A stretch of 64,000 bases of DNA from Diadema setosum (Eukaryota > Echinodermata > Echinoidea > Diadematoida > Diadematidae), in contig CM067067.1 in NCBI GenBank assembly GCA_033980235.1, forward strand, positions 3,339,001-3,403,000, written 5' to 3'. This document shows positions 22,883 to 35,930 of the stretch, piece by piece. The position numbers were made by a program, and so were the translations under genes. The notes beneath the pieces were generated by a model. The model was not told the DNA's origin and did not search any database. It worked only from the letters and a program-made list of their open reading frames with translations. Each line of letters opens with the position of its first letter. Positions within the stretch are counted from its first letter, which is position 1.

Positions 22883-24216
22883 GTAAGATCAAATATTGTC
22901 ACAAACTTGTCCAGAAGATGGTGTGTAGATCGCAAATTATCCACGAAATTGAAAAGAAACCTCACGGTAGTTGTCTCCTAGAGGAAAACTTGAGAACGGT
23001 GTGAAGAAAAAAAATGAGGGGGGGGGGAGAAGAAGATGCAAGGAGGAAATGGCTTTGCAGTTTCCACCAAGTTTGCTTAGGACTGAGTCTCAATTCAATA
23101 AGTTTGTCATGCGTGATATTGAATAGCCAGCTCTGTAGCCCAATTTCGCCGTGCTGATGACTCTGTGTGATGAGAAGCGCAGCGCCTCTGCAAACTCCAT
23201 TTTAATTACATCTGGAATTATCCCAGGTGTTATTTGTTTCCATTTTCGCTGGATAATCAAATGCGACATGCACCGATGATGTGCAATCATAACATGCCGG
23301 GATGTGCTGGAAATAATGAAGAAGGTGAAGTGCACGCGCGGCGGTTTGATCCTGTATTTGAAGATGCGCAACGTGTCTTCGGGGGGAGGATGGGGAGATG
23401 AAAGGAAGGAGCAGAATCCCAGGGAGGATAGTTACGAACAATTCCTCCCAATGTCTTGGGGGCAGAAGAGCTGGTAGGAGAGGTAGAAAGCTTAGAGTAG
23501 GGGATAAGCAAATGACGCTTTCAATTTTGTCGCTCGCCACACCAGTGGCAACTCGGAATGTGCGTGAACCCTTTGGTCATGTGATACGCTGTGCCAATGA
23601 GCCTCTGGCAGATGTAGAGTTATTCTGTTATCCTGCCCTCTTCTATTCCAAATTGAAAATCTCATACACGGTTTATCCCCCCCCCCCCCCCCACACACAC
23701 ACACATCTACTAAGGGCGGGGGGGGGGGGAATAAAGGAAGGAACGGCTTAAGTCTACCCATAATATGATTTTCCCTCGGTTACAGTGTACATTTATTAGA
23801 GTATGCTGCTTCCTTAGCAGGCAATACTTTGATGCTCCATGTCTTTAAGAAAGGAACTTCTGTAGTCGATCACTAGATTTATCCTATCTGATGCTATGAA
23901 TACTCAACATCAAAGTAGAAGTAAAAATTGTAGAGAAAATTTGTGTGTTTGACAATTGCTCTTTATATTCTGATGCGTGTGAGTGCCTGTACATGTATGT
24001 ATACATTTATATGTTTAAAGGGTGTATGTGTGTGACTGCCTTGGTAATGAACTTTCCCCTCCTCTGTTTTTGGTCTTGTTTGTTGGTATGCGAGCCAAAA
24101 TATTTGGCCTATTAGTGTGCCGCTGGGCGTGTTCCTGTCCAATTCTAATCATTTCTGATTGGCTGACATTTCTTTCCTTTTTCTCTCCGTCTCATTTTTC
24201 TTCCCCCCTGCCACAG
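22883..24216 (+). other. PCBP intron 2 (1334 bp)
   Basis: Begins GTAAGA and ends with the long pyrimidine tract TTTTTCTTCCCCCCTGCCACAG. It contains C16 followed by CA repeats (23677-23705) and an opposing G run near 23718-23728, plus unique sequence at 23080-23400. No independent gene is seen. Confidence 0.8.
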
Positions 24217-24249
24217 AAAGGAGACACAGTCAAGAGGTTTCGAGAAGAG
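24217..24249 (+). CDS. PCBP: PCBP coding exon 3: 33-nt microexon KGDTVKRFREE
   Basis: Encodes KGDTVKRFREE, which completes the KH1 GXXG loop (G-K from exon 2, K-G here) and supplies the following helix; vertebrate PCBP2 has KGESVKKMREE. It is flanked by CTGCCACAG and GTGAGA, and both junctions are phase 0. The loop that contacts the RNA backbone is thus split precisely between two microexons. The next coding exon lies 23.7 kb downstream, so this 33-nt exon sits alone before a very long intron. Joint skipping of exons 2 and 3 (57 nt) would leave an in-frame KH1 without its binding loop. Confidence 0.93.
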
Positions 24250-25863
24250 GTGAGAAGGGCCATTCCTTGCACTCCCGTTACCATCCTCTTTTTTTTTTCT
24301 CTCTCTCTCATTTTCGTTGCACCCTGCACCGAATGTTGATTCACTCACCATTGATTAAAGCCACCCTCTGGTGAGATGTGGCAACCGCGTCGTTGAAGAA
24401 AATGAATTTGCATGATGATATCGTGTATGCAGTTCAACTCATATGACGTGCAGATGAAATTCTATGTCTGCTGGTGTAATCATAGAGTGTCGTCCTGTAT
24501 ACATTTTTCCCTCTTTTTTTTTTATCCTCGTGTAAGAAACTTTGTCCCTCATCCCGTGGATGAGTGTCACATTCCAAGCAATTTGCAATACAAACTCAGG
24601 ATGTAGAAATAGACCGACTGATTTAATTTCTTTTCCATTTCTGACAATCCAACATCAGAGATATGTATACAGACACATTTTTGTTGCATACATTTTTGAA
24701 GAGAGAGACTTCCGTTACTAGAATGGTGATACAAAAGGGTAAAAATGTTTTCATTCTGAGTAAAATGAAATGATGTTTGAAAAACATTGCTTGTACAAAA
24801 AAATATATATATATTATTTATAAAGCAAATTGCTGTTATTCATAATGAGTTTGTAAGATTTAATTTTGTTCATTGAATGATTAATAAAATGCTTAAAGCA
24901 CTCACACAGACACACGTTAGTGAGTTGAATAAACAGAAGAGATCTTAGATTGTACATTTTATAATAAAAACAAGCGAATAAAATTAAGAGCAAACGACTG
25001 AAAAGTTTTCCATGTGACTGCCTGTATTAACAAACATTCCACCCCCCTCTTGTTACCTTGTATTGCCTTTTTCTGTACTACAGCTATAATAGACTAGATG
25101 CTAAAGGAGCTATAACAAATCATGAATCAGCACAATTTCATTCACAAATGAGATGTTTTAGGAAAAATGTAGGGATTAATTACAGTTATCAATATACAAG
25201 CCTGTGTGCATTATCGCTGTTTATTAATGACATATTCAGCAGGCCACACTGGGAATATGGAGGGTTTTCAGTGAGAAAGGAGAGAAAAAAATGATATTGT
25301 GAGGTTTACTGCCAGTGTCCGATGTTCTTGCTTCCCCTTGTCAAAGAGATTTGTGTGTCAATAGCGGTCATGAAAGCCCATGAATGCAGATTTATGTGAT
25401 GCAATCAGGGGCTGGTGACGTCAATAATCAGCATTTGTAGAATGCATTAGTGGAGTGGGCATTAGCGGCCCGGTGTTAACGCTAGCTGCCATCTCTCTGG
25501 CTGACAGAGTGATGAGACGGTGGGGTTATGTCTTGGACATTGCCCGGGCGGTGATTCGTCGTCCTAAGCTCTTGTAACACATACTCCTGTCAGACACCAA
25601 GGATCAGGTCTGGTGGATCGGTGAGTGTGTAGTGGAGTGCCATCAAGGAGGAATAGAATAAAGTCTTGAATTGAATCTCAAGAATCACCTTGACCACAGG
25701 AGTGGTGAGAATATGAAACAGATTATCTCTGTGCAAAACTTATTTTGTGTAACATATTGAGATTTAGTAAATGCAAACCAAGGGAAACTGACCAGAAATA
25801 CATTTAATATGACACCACAAGCTTTGAGAATTAAGGGAGTTTTGTGACGAACACAGTACTGAG

Positions 25864-25937
25864 CTTTCCATAGTTCAGTTGGTAAGAGCACTGGTCTAGA
25901 AATTTGGAGGTCTTGGGTTCAGATCCTGATGGAATCC
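25864..25937 (+). pseudogene. tRNA-like fragment (tRNA pseudogene or SINE head)
   Basis: The order is that of a type I tRNA: partly paired acceptor (CTTTCCA with TGGAATC, 5 of 7), TA linker, D arm GTTC-AGTTGGTAA-GAGC with all four pairs, an anticodon arm with loop CTAGAAA (anticodon position AGA), a 5-base variable region, and T arm TTGGG-TTCAGAT-CCTGA. The A-box TAGTTCAGTTGG fits the consensus. The B-box GGTTCAGATCC has two changes, and the anticodon stem pairs poorly. AGA would mean serine, but serine tRNAs have a long variable arm, absent here. It is therefore a degenerate copy or the 5' part of a tRNA-derived SINE rather than a working tRNA. Confidence 0.6.
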
Positions 25938-25950
25938 CTTGTCCTTTGCT

Positions 25951-26010
25951 CATTTTTCTGAAGATTTAGTAAAGTATTTTAATTTTTCTGAAGATGTAGT
26001 AAAGTATTTT
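25951..26010. repeat. 30-bp direct tandem duplication
   Basis: Two adjacent 30-bp units, each containing ATTTTTCTGAAGAT and TAGTAAAGTATTTT, differ at two positions. They follow the tRNA-like fragment closely and could be part of the tail of the same SINE-like element. Confidence 0.85.
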
Positions 26011-26335
26011 ATTGTAGTGAAGCATCCCTTATCCTTGGAAGATGTGTAATTTGGTATAAAATCTCCAAAAGTGCACATTGATGTGAGACTAAGAGGTGAC
26101 TTGACAGGGATGTTGATCCAGGGATGTTGATCTCTGCTGCTCTCAAGGAGCAGAGAGAGGTCTGTAAAAGCTTGGGATTATTTTTCTGCTACGATAGTTT
26201 GCCATCTTAACATTGGCCCCTAGCATGTATGACTCAAATCATCCACTCTCATTCACCTGCATTGTAAAACAGCTGGAATGGGAATAAAGGAGAGAGGATC
26301 TCCCCCCCCCCCCCACACATACATAAAATGGAAAC

Positions 26336-26477
26336 CTGGGGGCATCTCATGATGCATTTGGTTGGATATTTTTTCTGACAGATTTGTTCTCGGCCAATCA
26401 GATGCAAGGATTTCAGTAGCTTGTAACAGTTTTTCAGAAAAGAATATCTGGCAAAACGCTTCATGAAATGCCCCCAG
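26336..26477. mobile_element. 142-bp fold-back MITE (CTGGGGGCATTTCATGAAGC type)
   Basis: The left end CTGGGGGCATCTCATGATGC mirrors the right end, which reads CTGGGGGCATTTCATGAAGC on the minus strand. The mirroring continues inward through GATATTNTTTTCTGA. The centre contains CGGCCAATCAGATGC. The overall design (G-rich tip, TTTCATGAA block, CCAATCA centre, about 140 bp) matches the element at 33636-33775. Confidence 0.85.
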
Positions 26478-29400
26478 CGTGTTGGTATTACTAACCCTGT
26501 CCTTTTTGAAGCGAGTAAACTCACCTTTTCTCCACACTGACCCTCACAGCCTTGAACTAGACCGTTGTAAATCACACAAATTAATCCTGGATGTTAGAGC
26601 CTCTGATTTTAACGGCCCAGGTTTATTATGTGCCAGTAGGATAGAGCAAACAGCCATAACTTTTTGCTTATTGGATGTAAACAGAGAATCTTTCCAGTGT
26701 GATTCTATTTTCTCTCTTTTAAAGCAAAGATGTCTGCTGGTGTTCCTGGAAGAAGTAAGAACTAAATATGTTGTTTTGTTTTATAAAAAACAGTTTTTGG
26801 TATCAATATGGAAGTTCCTAAAAAGAAAAAAAAAAGGAAAGATATAAAATTTCCATCAATATAACAACCAGTTTTCAAGTTGATGAAAGTGATAGGTATT
26901 TCATCATCCTATTGTGTGCTGTCTCCAGTCCAACTGAAATGTAAACTGTGACTTATTTAATGTTTAACAGTAATCCTAATCCACACATTTTTGTGTCATG
27001 TCAACAGACAGACAGAGGTTATGTGAGAATATAAACTTAAGGAATTAGCTACAATCAGAGAGAGAGAGAGAACAACAACAACACCAAAAAAAGACCGGAG
27101 GAAAAACATTTTTTTTTTTTCAAGGCCCTTGATACTTCGAAGAGGGACTGAAGGGTTCAAGGTCATATGTCAGGGGGTGGGGCAGGCCGCTCTTAAATGG
27201 TTCCATGGTTGAAGGGGTGGATTTGAAGGGACTAATGGAACAATCCTGCAGACATTATTGTTAGTCAAGAAACGTGTCATGACCTCATACTGACTAGTCT
27301 TTGCTCTTCAGACCCTCCAGTATGGATGTAATGTTCTCTGTCTCAGTACATTTCAACTGTAAGAAGAATGAAATGATACAATATACCACCATTCCAGGCC
27401 TCATCCTCTGTGACCTCATAAAGTTTTGATATTTTGTAGTCTGGTGAGCAGGCATTCAGCATTGAAAACGAAAACACACACACAAAAAGGGGAAGAGATC
27501 TTCAATCCCAAACCTGGTAGTCTAAACTGCTGCACTTGATGTTGTAGCTGTTTGTTTGTTTGTTGTTTATTTTTTTATAATAGCTATCCTTCTTATTTGT
27601 CACAGTTTTTCAGCGTTTCAGTTCACGTACATTCTTTTTTTCCACTTTTGTTTGCAAAGATAAAGTGGATGATAAAGATGACGGTACTTATGATGATTAG
27701 GCGTATATATTGGTATGCCGATTATCATTGCAAACTTCATTCTCAACTGGCTGATGTAAATACAGCCATCAATCATTAGTGAAACTAAATCATATTTCAT
27801 GTAGTTCAAAGAAATTAACATTAGTGTGAGGCTTCTGGGTAGTTTATTTTCAGCACATTAATCCTATAGTTCAGTGTGGTTTATTCTGCGTGAGTACCTA
27901 AATGGAAATGAAACTAACAACACCCGGGATAGCCAACATTATTATGTTAGAAATGTATGGGATTCTCCACAGAGATGCATGGTTCTTATCGGCAAGTCTT
28001 CGTCAATGTGATTGCATTGTTCGGCCGTGAGTTTTCTCCCGGGATAAAATGGGGTGAGATAAATCAAGCAGAGTGTATGGAGGAATCTCGCGATCTGTGA
28101 TGAGTTAAGCGCTAGCCGTGAAGCCAGCGCATGGAAACCCCCTATCTCTGATCCAAGCCTGGAGGCATGGATGACAATTACATAAACAAAAACCTTGGCT
28201 GAGCGCCGTACACAGACCCTACTTATGCCAGCCCCAGTGCCCAGAACACACTGGCCAGCCTTGTAGACGAAGTAATTGAATCAGTGGGAGTAGTTTAGCA
28301 GAAATGGGATGCTTGCAGGTCACGGCAAAACGGTGAGGGATCTAGGAAGATGCATGATGGGGGACAGCGGGCCTGCATTGTAGTTGGCTCCTATTGATCC
28401 AGCATTCATCATTTGTCTTTCGCTTGTGTATTTTTCTGTCTTGCTACGTTTTTGCTGGTGTCTTTCCAGCCATTCATCGCTCAACCCATTTGGTAGGGGG
28501 AGAGGGATGAGATGGTGTTGGTACTTGCCTGTACTTTCTCCCTTTCTTTTTCTTTCTTTACTTTTATGTGTAATCAAGACATCCTCAAGCAGGTTTTCAC
28601 ATTTTCTCTGTGAAGTGTTGATAATATTGTCCAATAAATATCTGTCTGACATTGCTCTTGTATCCATTCTGCAATTACAGTTAGCAGAGATAGGTCTCGG
28701 GAGATATTACAGTGAATTTGTTTTGTTGCTCACCTCTGTGACTTGTAAGTCATGTGACAAACTATGCGGACGAAGTTGTCCTGGAGCACGAATTCCAAAA
28801 AAGGGCAATGCAAACTCCAATCTGTCGTAGCTGACCGTTGGCCTGTTTCCCTTCACCTCGTTTGCTGACAGAAGCCATAGTGTATCACAGCCAGAGGATG
28901 GTGCGTTTTCCTCGTACTCCTCATGGTTTGATTGGTGATGAATGCTGACTGGAAAAAATCTGCAACATCATTTACTTGTTGAAACACAATCACTTCTTGT
29001 AAGACCAGGGAAAGAAGTCAGGATGGTGAGAATGCAACCCAAAATATGATTTTGAGATTAGAAAATGTATACTCACCAGAAATGATTAAATTAGGCACAG
29101 ATTTAGGTATTTAGTTGTATTCAGACATAGTTTTGGGCTCATTGGTTGATTAATAAGTAGAGCCTTTTGAGCTACTGGAAATACATTTCATATTGCAAGT
29201 GCAAATGTGAAGAATGTAAAAATGTCCCTTTTGATTTGCCAGTGTTATCTTTCTAGATATTCTTTTGTGGACGTTTCTAGATGAGTTAAAAATGCCACAC
29301 TTGAAATAACATTTCCTAATGACATTGATCTGCTCCTGCAGAATGCCTCATCTGTCATTTGTGTGTGTGCTTTTTGCCTCCTGTATGTCAGACTCTAAAG

Positions 29401-31773
29401 AGAGATGACAGTTCTCGAATATGAAGTCATTTTTCAAATCTAAACAGACAGGCAGGTAAGAGCAATTCTTGCATTGCCCGGTGTGCTAGTTTCTTCGCTA
29501 GCGAGTTGTCTTCTGGGTAGGAGTTCTGCAGATGCACATCACGGAGTTTATGATTTGCAGCGTGTCAAAGTCGTTATTACACTGCTCTATTTTCAGACAC
29601 CCTCCACCCTCTGTTTATGAGAATATTCTTTTTTTTTTTCCAGCAGAATTTGTGATGTGTATGGAGGGACAGTGTCAGCTGCCCTACATGTGCTGGTACA
29701 GCGATCATGATTCAAACTTATCAACGTACGTGGCCGGAATATTTTTCAAGAAGTGCAAGTAAATAAATAAATGAATAAAATATGAGCACTCATGACAACA
29801 TACATCAGTTTTATTCTGATGTATGTGTGTACTGGGAAGGCAAGACCTAGGGCTGGCTCTGTTAAGGAGATTTCTTCATCTTTTCCACTGGACAAAAACC
29901 ATCCCCACATTCCGTGTTTGTACTCGACAAATTGCGAGGCGATGCATGCCATGAGAAAGAGGCGAGTTTCTAAACCATTTCTTCTTCTGGTGAAAGTTTA
30001 GAGAGTGTTTGGTACGCAGAGAGTCAATACAAAGAGCTGAGTCTCTTGTCTTTGCTTAGATGAATGAAGAGATCTCAATTCCCTCTCCCTCTCTGAGCAG
30101 TCGGCAAGAGTGATCAATTTGAGTAGTCGTACAGTGCATGCAGGAGGCGTTCATGACCATGCAGAATTCGCTATCACAAATGTTTACACAGAGCCAATGT
30201 AACGTGACCGCACCGGTCCCGAGACAATTTATTTATTTCTTTCTGCGGGCGGCCAGCTGATGTTGGGCGGCAAGCGGCATTGGAGGAGTGAAATTTTTGA
30301 GAAAGTACCTCCCTGTGCCCTCTGTGTCGGTGATATGTGGGACCCCCAGCGGAGCTCTCTTTGAGATGCACACGATTATGATCGGCATTCTGATTGAGAG
30401 TGGGCACCAAAAGTGATGTGCAGTGGCAATTTTGTATGTTGATCTCTTTCTTCCAATGCACGTGGGTGGTAAGGAGCAAATCTCATTTCGTGCTGCTTTT
30501 CTTTGGTGTACGAGTGCATCGGTAGTTGGAGTAGCCCCGCCCCTCAGGCCAGGAGCAGGCATTCATTGAAGCCACAGAGAGGCATTCATCATCTGGGCAC
30601 GAGGCGGTTAACCCACGGATGTAATTCCACCACTGGGTGCCCATTGACCTTCTTACCACATGTCTATTGTCGATGCAGCATCCAATATTGGTTTGCCGTG
30701 ACCCCGGCAGCAGGAGACTAATGTGCCCACCGAGACAACCAGTGTGGTGGGGAAAAGACACTGCAGTATTCAAATCTGCAGAAAGTTACAATCTCTGTAG
30801 TCTTTTCCTCCCTGTTTGTTTGTTTTTTTAGTGTTTTCAGGCAAAAGTTTATGCTACGAATGGCGGTTCTTTCAGTAGTATGTATGAGTATTGTTTAAGT
30901 TTGGTCATATCAATCATACATTGTAATAATTATGACCAGATGACCTTCCTATTTGTACTTCATTTTTGTCTCTGTGTTTTTTGTTTGTTTGTTTTTTTTT
31001 ACTCAAGACTCACTCTACAAATAGATGAAAGTTTTAATAACTTCTGAAAATCTGTGCAGTATTTTGAAATGTCTTCTACATTTCATGAAAGGCATCCCAT
31101 GATAAGGGTTTCGTATTTAATCTCTCTTTGTTATGTTGATCAGGCTAGAGACAGGTATTGTGTCGGCATGATGGGAGATTGATGAATGTTTCCAAGAGGT
31201 TTAGACATTGGTGGCTGTCAAGGGTTGGCAGGTCCTCCAAATCTCAGTCAGATAGGGAATCATTCAACTTGACCCAGTATGTTTCCTTTTTTCCTTTCTT
31301 TCCTTTCTCTTCCCTGCCTTTCGGCGGTGACCCTGTTAGCGAACAAGAAAGGGGGAGATTATCACCGCAGGAATAGATGGCTGATCCCAATTTTCATTCA
31401 TAAATGCATTTATGTCAATACGTGAGAGAGGGTTCTCATGTCGGGACACCTCTGCCCTCTCAGTATGGAGTGCTATGGCTCAGCCTTCAAGGACGTAGAG
31501 TCCTGGAGTCATCATTTCATGGCTGGCTGGGAACTAGATGTTCAGAAATTGGAATGGGGAGGGAGGTGGGGGGGGGGGGGGGGGAGGTATACAGGGGCCG
31601 GTGTGGAGGTGGCTTGCATAGCGCCCGATACCACCCTGGATGTATGCCTCTGCATGTACATGTATCGCTTAAGGAGAAAAGGGTAAAGGCAACTTTTTAT
31701 CGACTTTGTAATGGGGGAAATGCAATCAATCAAACTTGCTGATATACATGCCTTTTCATGATATATATGGAGC

Positions 31774-31801
<28 letters not shown>
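31774..31801. repeat. (AT)n microsatellite
   Basis: Alternating AT of about 28 bases preceded by a second short ATATAT block. A 17-G run lies at 31568-31584 about 190 bp upstream. Confidence 0.9.
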
Positions 31802-31806
<5 letters not shown>

Positions 31807-33635
31807 CCTATACATTGATTTTTTTTTTTGTGGGGGGAGGGGAGAGGGCTGAGATATTTCATTGTGTTTGGTAATTTGAATCTGTAATACGGCAACCTTT
31901 CTTACACCTTTCAACATCAATGCAAGTTGTGTGATGGTAATCCTGTGTTGTCAAAAGTCATAATGTCTTTGAAGTCCCTGCATGATATCACTTTATAATA
32001 GTGATTTCTCTGTATTTTACAGCAGTTCTCATTCTTTTGCTCTTTCTTCTCACCTAAAATGCATCTTCCACGATGCTTCCACGATGCTTCCACCGAGTAT
32101 GTTCCTTTGCAGGTCAAGTGCCGCAGTATTGGTCATGTGTTGCATGCTCTATTTACATAGCAGGCTGCAGTGTAAAGTTCCTGCACGCCCTGCGTTTCGA
32201 GGAACCCTCTTCTTGTGTTTGTGTCAGCACAGGTGGGGAGTGATTCGCCCCATCAAACATCAGCACGCCCATTGATGCACCCAGTATTGTGAAGGTGCAG
32301 GAAAAGGGGGAGGGAGGAGGGGGTGGAAGTCTGCAAATGGGAGGATGTTGTGGGAAGAACTGTTATGCTCCTCAACTGGCCTTGATGACCTTTTTGACAG
32401 TGATAGTCTCTTCAATACGTCTGGTAAGATGATGCCCTACCACTCAACTCAACATTCAAGGAGGCCCACATCACTCTGTCTTCTGAATGTCTTGGTGTCT
32501 CCCTCAAATATAGGCATGGACGCAAACTTCTTGAGGGGAAAAGTTCCGCTTTGGAGGAAGTGCGCCATCGGTCTACAAATTGCACCTCAAATAGACCTTT
32601 TATGGCACTTCCAGTAATAGGCGGTCAAAGAGAAAAAGAGGCTTATTGTTTTCTTCATTATGCAAAGGACTGTGTACTATTGATAAATCTACCCCTTCTT
32701 TATTCCTAAAACACAGCCAGCATGCATCTTGATAAAGTTTATTTTTATTTAGAGGCTAATGAAAGTGGGCAGACATAAACAAATTAATGTAATGCTGATA
32801 TTTGCCATATTTTTCTTTCTTAGAAAATGTTTCTGTAAATGATAAATGAGCAGTCTCCCCCCCCCCCCCAAAAAAAAAAAAATGGAATAGATGCCTTTGC
32901 AGTCATTTGACAATGTTGGGATCAGCAGGGCTGATCATTGTGTAACATCTCAGTCATGTTACCATATCGATTACGTCCTCGCCCTCGAAAGCGATCCGTC
33001 CAGGTGTGACAATGGTGACGGAAAGGCAGCCTCATGGATGTGCGAGTGATTTGTGAGAGATGGCGCTAACCACCGACAGACAGCCTGTGCAGGCAGTCTG
33101 GGTAGTCCTCTCACGTCTCACTGTCTGTCGTGTCTGGATGAGGGGAAAAACATTCCAGTAACTCACGGTGATCTTCCATAGTACAGAGTGAAGTTAACAT
33201 GTAGTCACTGGAAAAAGAAAAAAAGCCAGTGTGTCTTGCAAACATAATGTCACCATAACCATCACTCTTCTCAGCCAGAATAGATCTGAGTAAGGCTTGT
33301 CAGAGAGGGTTGCTGGAGAATTACAAAGAGGAGAAAATCCTGTGGAGTAGAGTTGACTCATGTTAATGCACACTCCATTATATCAGTGATGACACTGTAG
33401 TCTGACATATTGTTATATCAGGATTTTGATGAAGATATAAAATTCACAAAAACTCTGAACTTCAGGCAAGAATGATAAACATGATTTAAAGAGAGTTTGT
33501 TATGTATTAGTGCTCTTTATAATTAGAGTGTACTGTAAAAGGTCTTTTTTTTTCTATTTTGTTTCATATGATTTCATTACAAGAGTTAATTTTTTTTTTC
33601 AGTAACTTTGCTGTTTCCTTAAATAGAGGGCCTCG

Positions 33636-33775
33636 GGGTGTTTCATCAACGCTTGTCAGCGCCGACAACTAATTTCAGCAAAATCCTTGGTTTTGATTGG
33701 CTGAGATGCTCTGGTCACTGACTGTTACTTTGGTGATTCAAGTTGTCAGCGCCTACAAACGTTGATGAAACACCC
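33636..33775. mobile_element. 140-bp fold-back MITE (GGGTGTTTCATCAACG type)
   Basis: The left end GGGTGTTTCATCAACG is the exact reverse complement of the right end CGTTGATGAAACACCC. Inner arms CTTGTCAGCGCCGACAA and TTGTCAGCGCCTACAA also pair. The centre has TTGATTGGCTGAGATGC, the mirror form of the CCAATCA centre at 26336-26477. A run of 12 C directly follows the right end, so it may have inserted beside a homopolymer. Confidence 0.88.
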
Positions 33776-35930
33776 TCCCCCCCCCCCCTTCCATCTGCTT
33801 CTATTGCTTCTGTGGAAAAATCTTTGTATTTAGTCATTTTTTATGTTTTATTGCATACAATGGGCAAAAATCACCTTTTCAGAGGGCAGATCACTAATGT
33901 GGATTATAACCTAAATAAAATCCAAGGGTTTATCTGTATCTCTTTGTAGAGAAAATCTTGATCAGTTGATGAATTTCTTTAAAAAATCTCTAAACAAATA
34001 GCAAATAGTCCTGTACAAAGCAGTAGGTTATGAGAGGTAAACCTTGTCTCATTGGTGGTATATTGCACACATTGTAAGGGAATATAACCTTGGCTATCTT
34101 AAAACACATTCTCTGACAGAAGTATTAACCCATGTAAACTATACTCCCTCACCCTCCCTTTGAATGCCATTGAACTTGCAACCACAGTTTAATTTTCAAA
34201 AGAGAATGTAGAAGCATCATGTAATTTTTTATAGTTTGCACTCCCAAACTGTCACCTTTTTTTTCCTACTCCTTCTTTCTCTGCCTTCTTCTCATCCCTT
34301 TCCTCTTTCTCCTCGGCTCATCTTCCCCTCCTACTTGAATGCACCGTTTACACGAAGCTGAGAAATTTGGAGAATGGCTGAGGAAAGCCATTGGGGAGTT
34401 TTTAAAGAGTCCAATCTTTCCAGGGTTAAAGCAGAATGACACATTAAGCAGTCATTCCATCAATCCCGTGCCCACTTAACCAGTAAGGCAGCTAAACAGG
34501 AGATTTTATGCTCATAAATCCGCCGAGTTTATTGCCGGAGGTTTCTGCGCCGAAACGGCCTTGCAGTAGAAATGATGAGGCATCAGATCGGGCAAAAGAC
34601 AGAATCTTTGAAAATCGGGGACAAAGTTCTGATCCCTTCCCTGGGACTGACATTTTGAAGACAATCATTTTCTCCCCCCCCCCCCCCCACTCTGTGTCAT
34701 TCATTTATCTAGTCTATGTTTGTTTGTTTGTTTGTTTGTATGTGAGCCATATAATGCCATGTGCATAAGGTAAATGTAATTGGGCTCTCTCCGAATTGCA
34801 ATTACACCCGTACTCGATATTGCCGTGGAGGAATATAAAGAGCATGAAGAGCGTATTTGGGTGAAGGTCAGATGTACACTGACTGTTTTTTTTTTTAAGC
34901 ATCATTATTGTGAGCATTTCAAAATGCTCTCTGCAGTGGGTTGTTTGTTAAGCTAAGACTGCAAAGGACCAGATTTCGTTTTTACCAAGGCATTCAGTCA
35001 GAGTTTGTCCTGTATCTTTTTTTGGGCCGACACTACTCATCAGTCCCACATATAGAAATAAATGGAGGGCATGTTAAAAGACACGGAAGCATTACATCAG
35101 TACATGTAAAATGCTTGTTTATGATATTGCATGCTCTTACTGTAACATTGCATGTCGTTTATGCTGGAGGCAAGCATCCTCAAGTCACCATTTTCAGAGC
35201 TTCATTTCCAATAGAAATTGATTTCTGGCAGTGGAAGTAATAATACAACCTGTAAATCTAGCTCACATTCAAAAGAAATGAGATTTTTTTGTGTGTAGGA
35301 GACATTGTATTACTTTTTTGTTGTTGTATTTTTGCACTATTTTTGATTTGTTAACTCCTTTCATATTTTTCCAGTCAATTGGAAGCCTTGCATGTACTGA
35401 ATCAAGGCCACTGTTGCTTATAGCTTGCCACAAGTAAATGACCTCAAATAATGATCGTCAGGTCATTGATCTTGTGGACTGGTGAACAAATAAAAAAGGT
35501 ATTTGTATGATTTTCTACTCCATATGGTAGTCCAGAGAAAAAAGTGAAAAACAAAATTGTCTTTATTGTCGTGGAGTAATACGATTGCATTTTGGTAGCT
35601 TTCAGCTGAGTTACAAAAAAAACAAAAAGTTTGATTACAAAAAACGCTGCAAGGAAAATGTTTCATTTTGTGTGCTTGTTATTTTCGGGATGAGCATGGT
35701 GTGTATATTGTGTATGTATGTGCATGCACATGCATTTGTATATGAGAAAAACTCATAAAGAAGCACTTTTCCACTTATACAAATCTGCGGTAAATCCAAC
35801 TCCTATGACTTAGAAATAAATATGGCTGCTTTATGTCCAACTTGAATGACTGACTGGCATTTATGGCAATATACTTTCCCCAGTATGTTAAATGTATGAT
35901 CACTTGAAGCCAGTAGAGATCTCAGCACAT

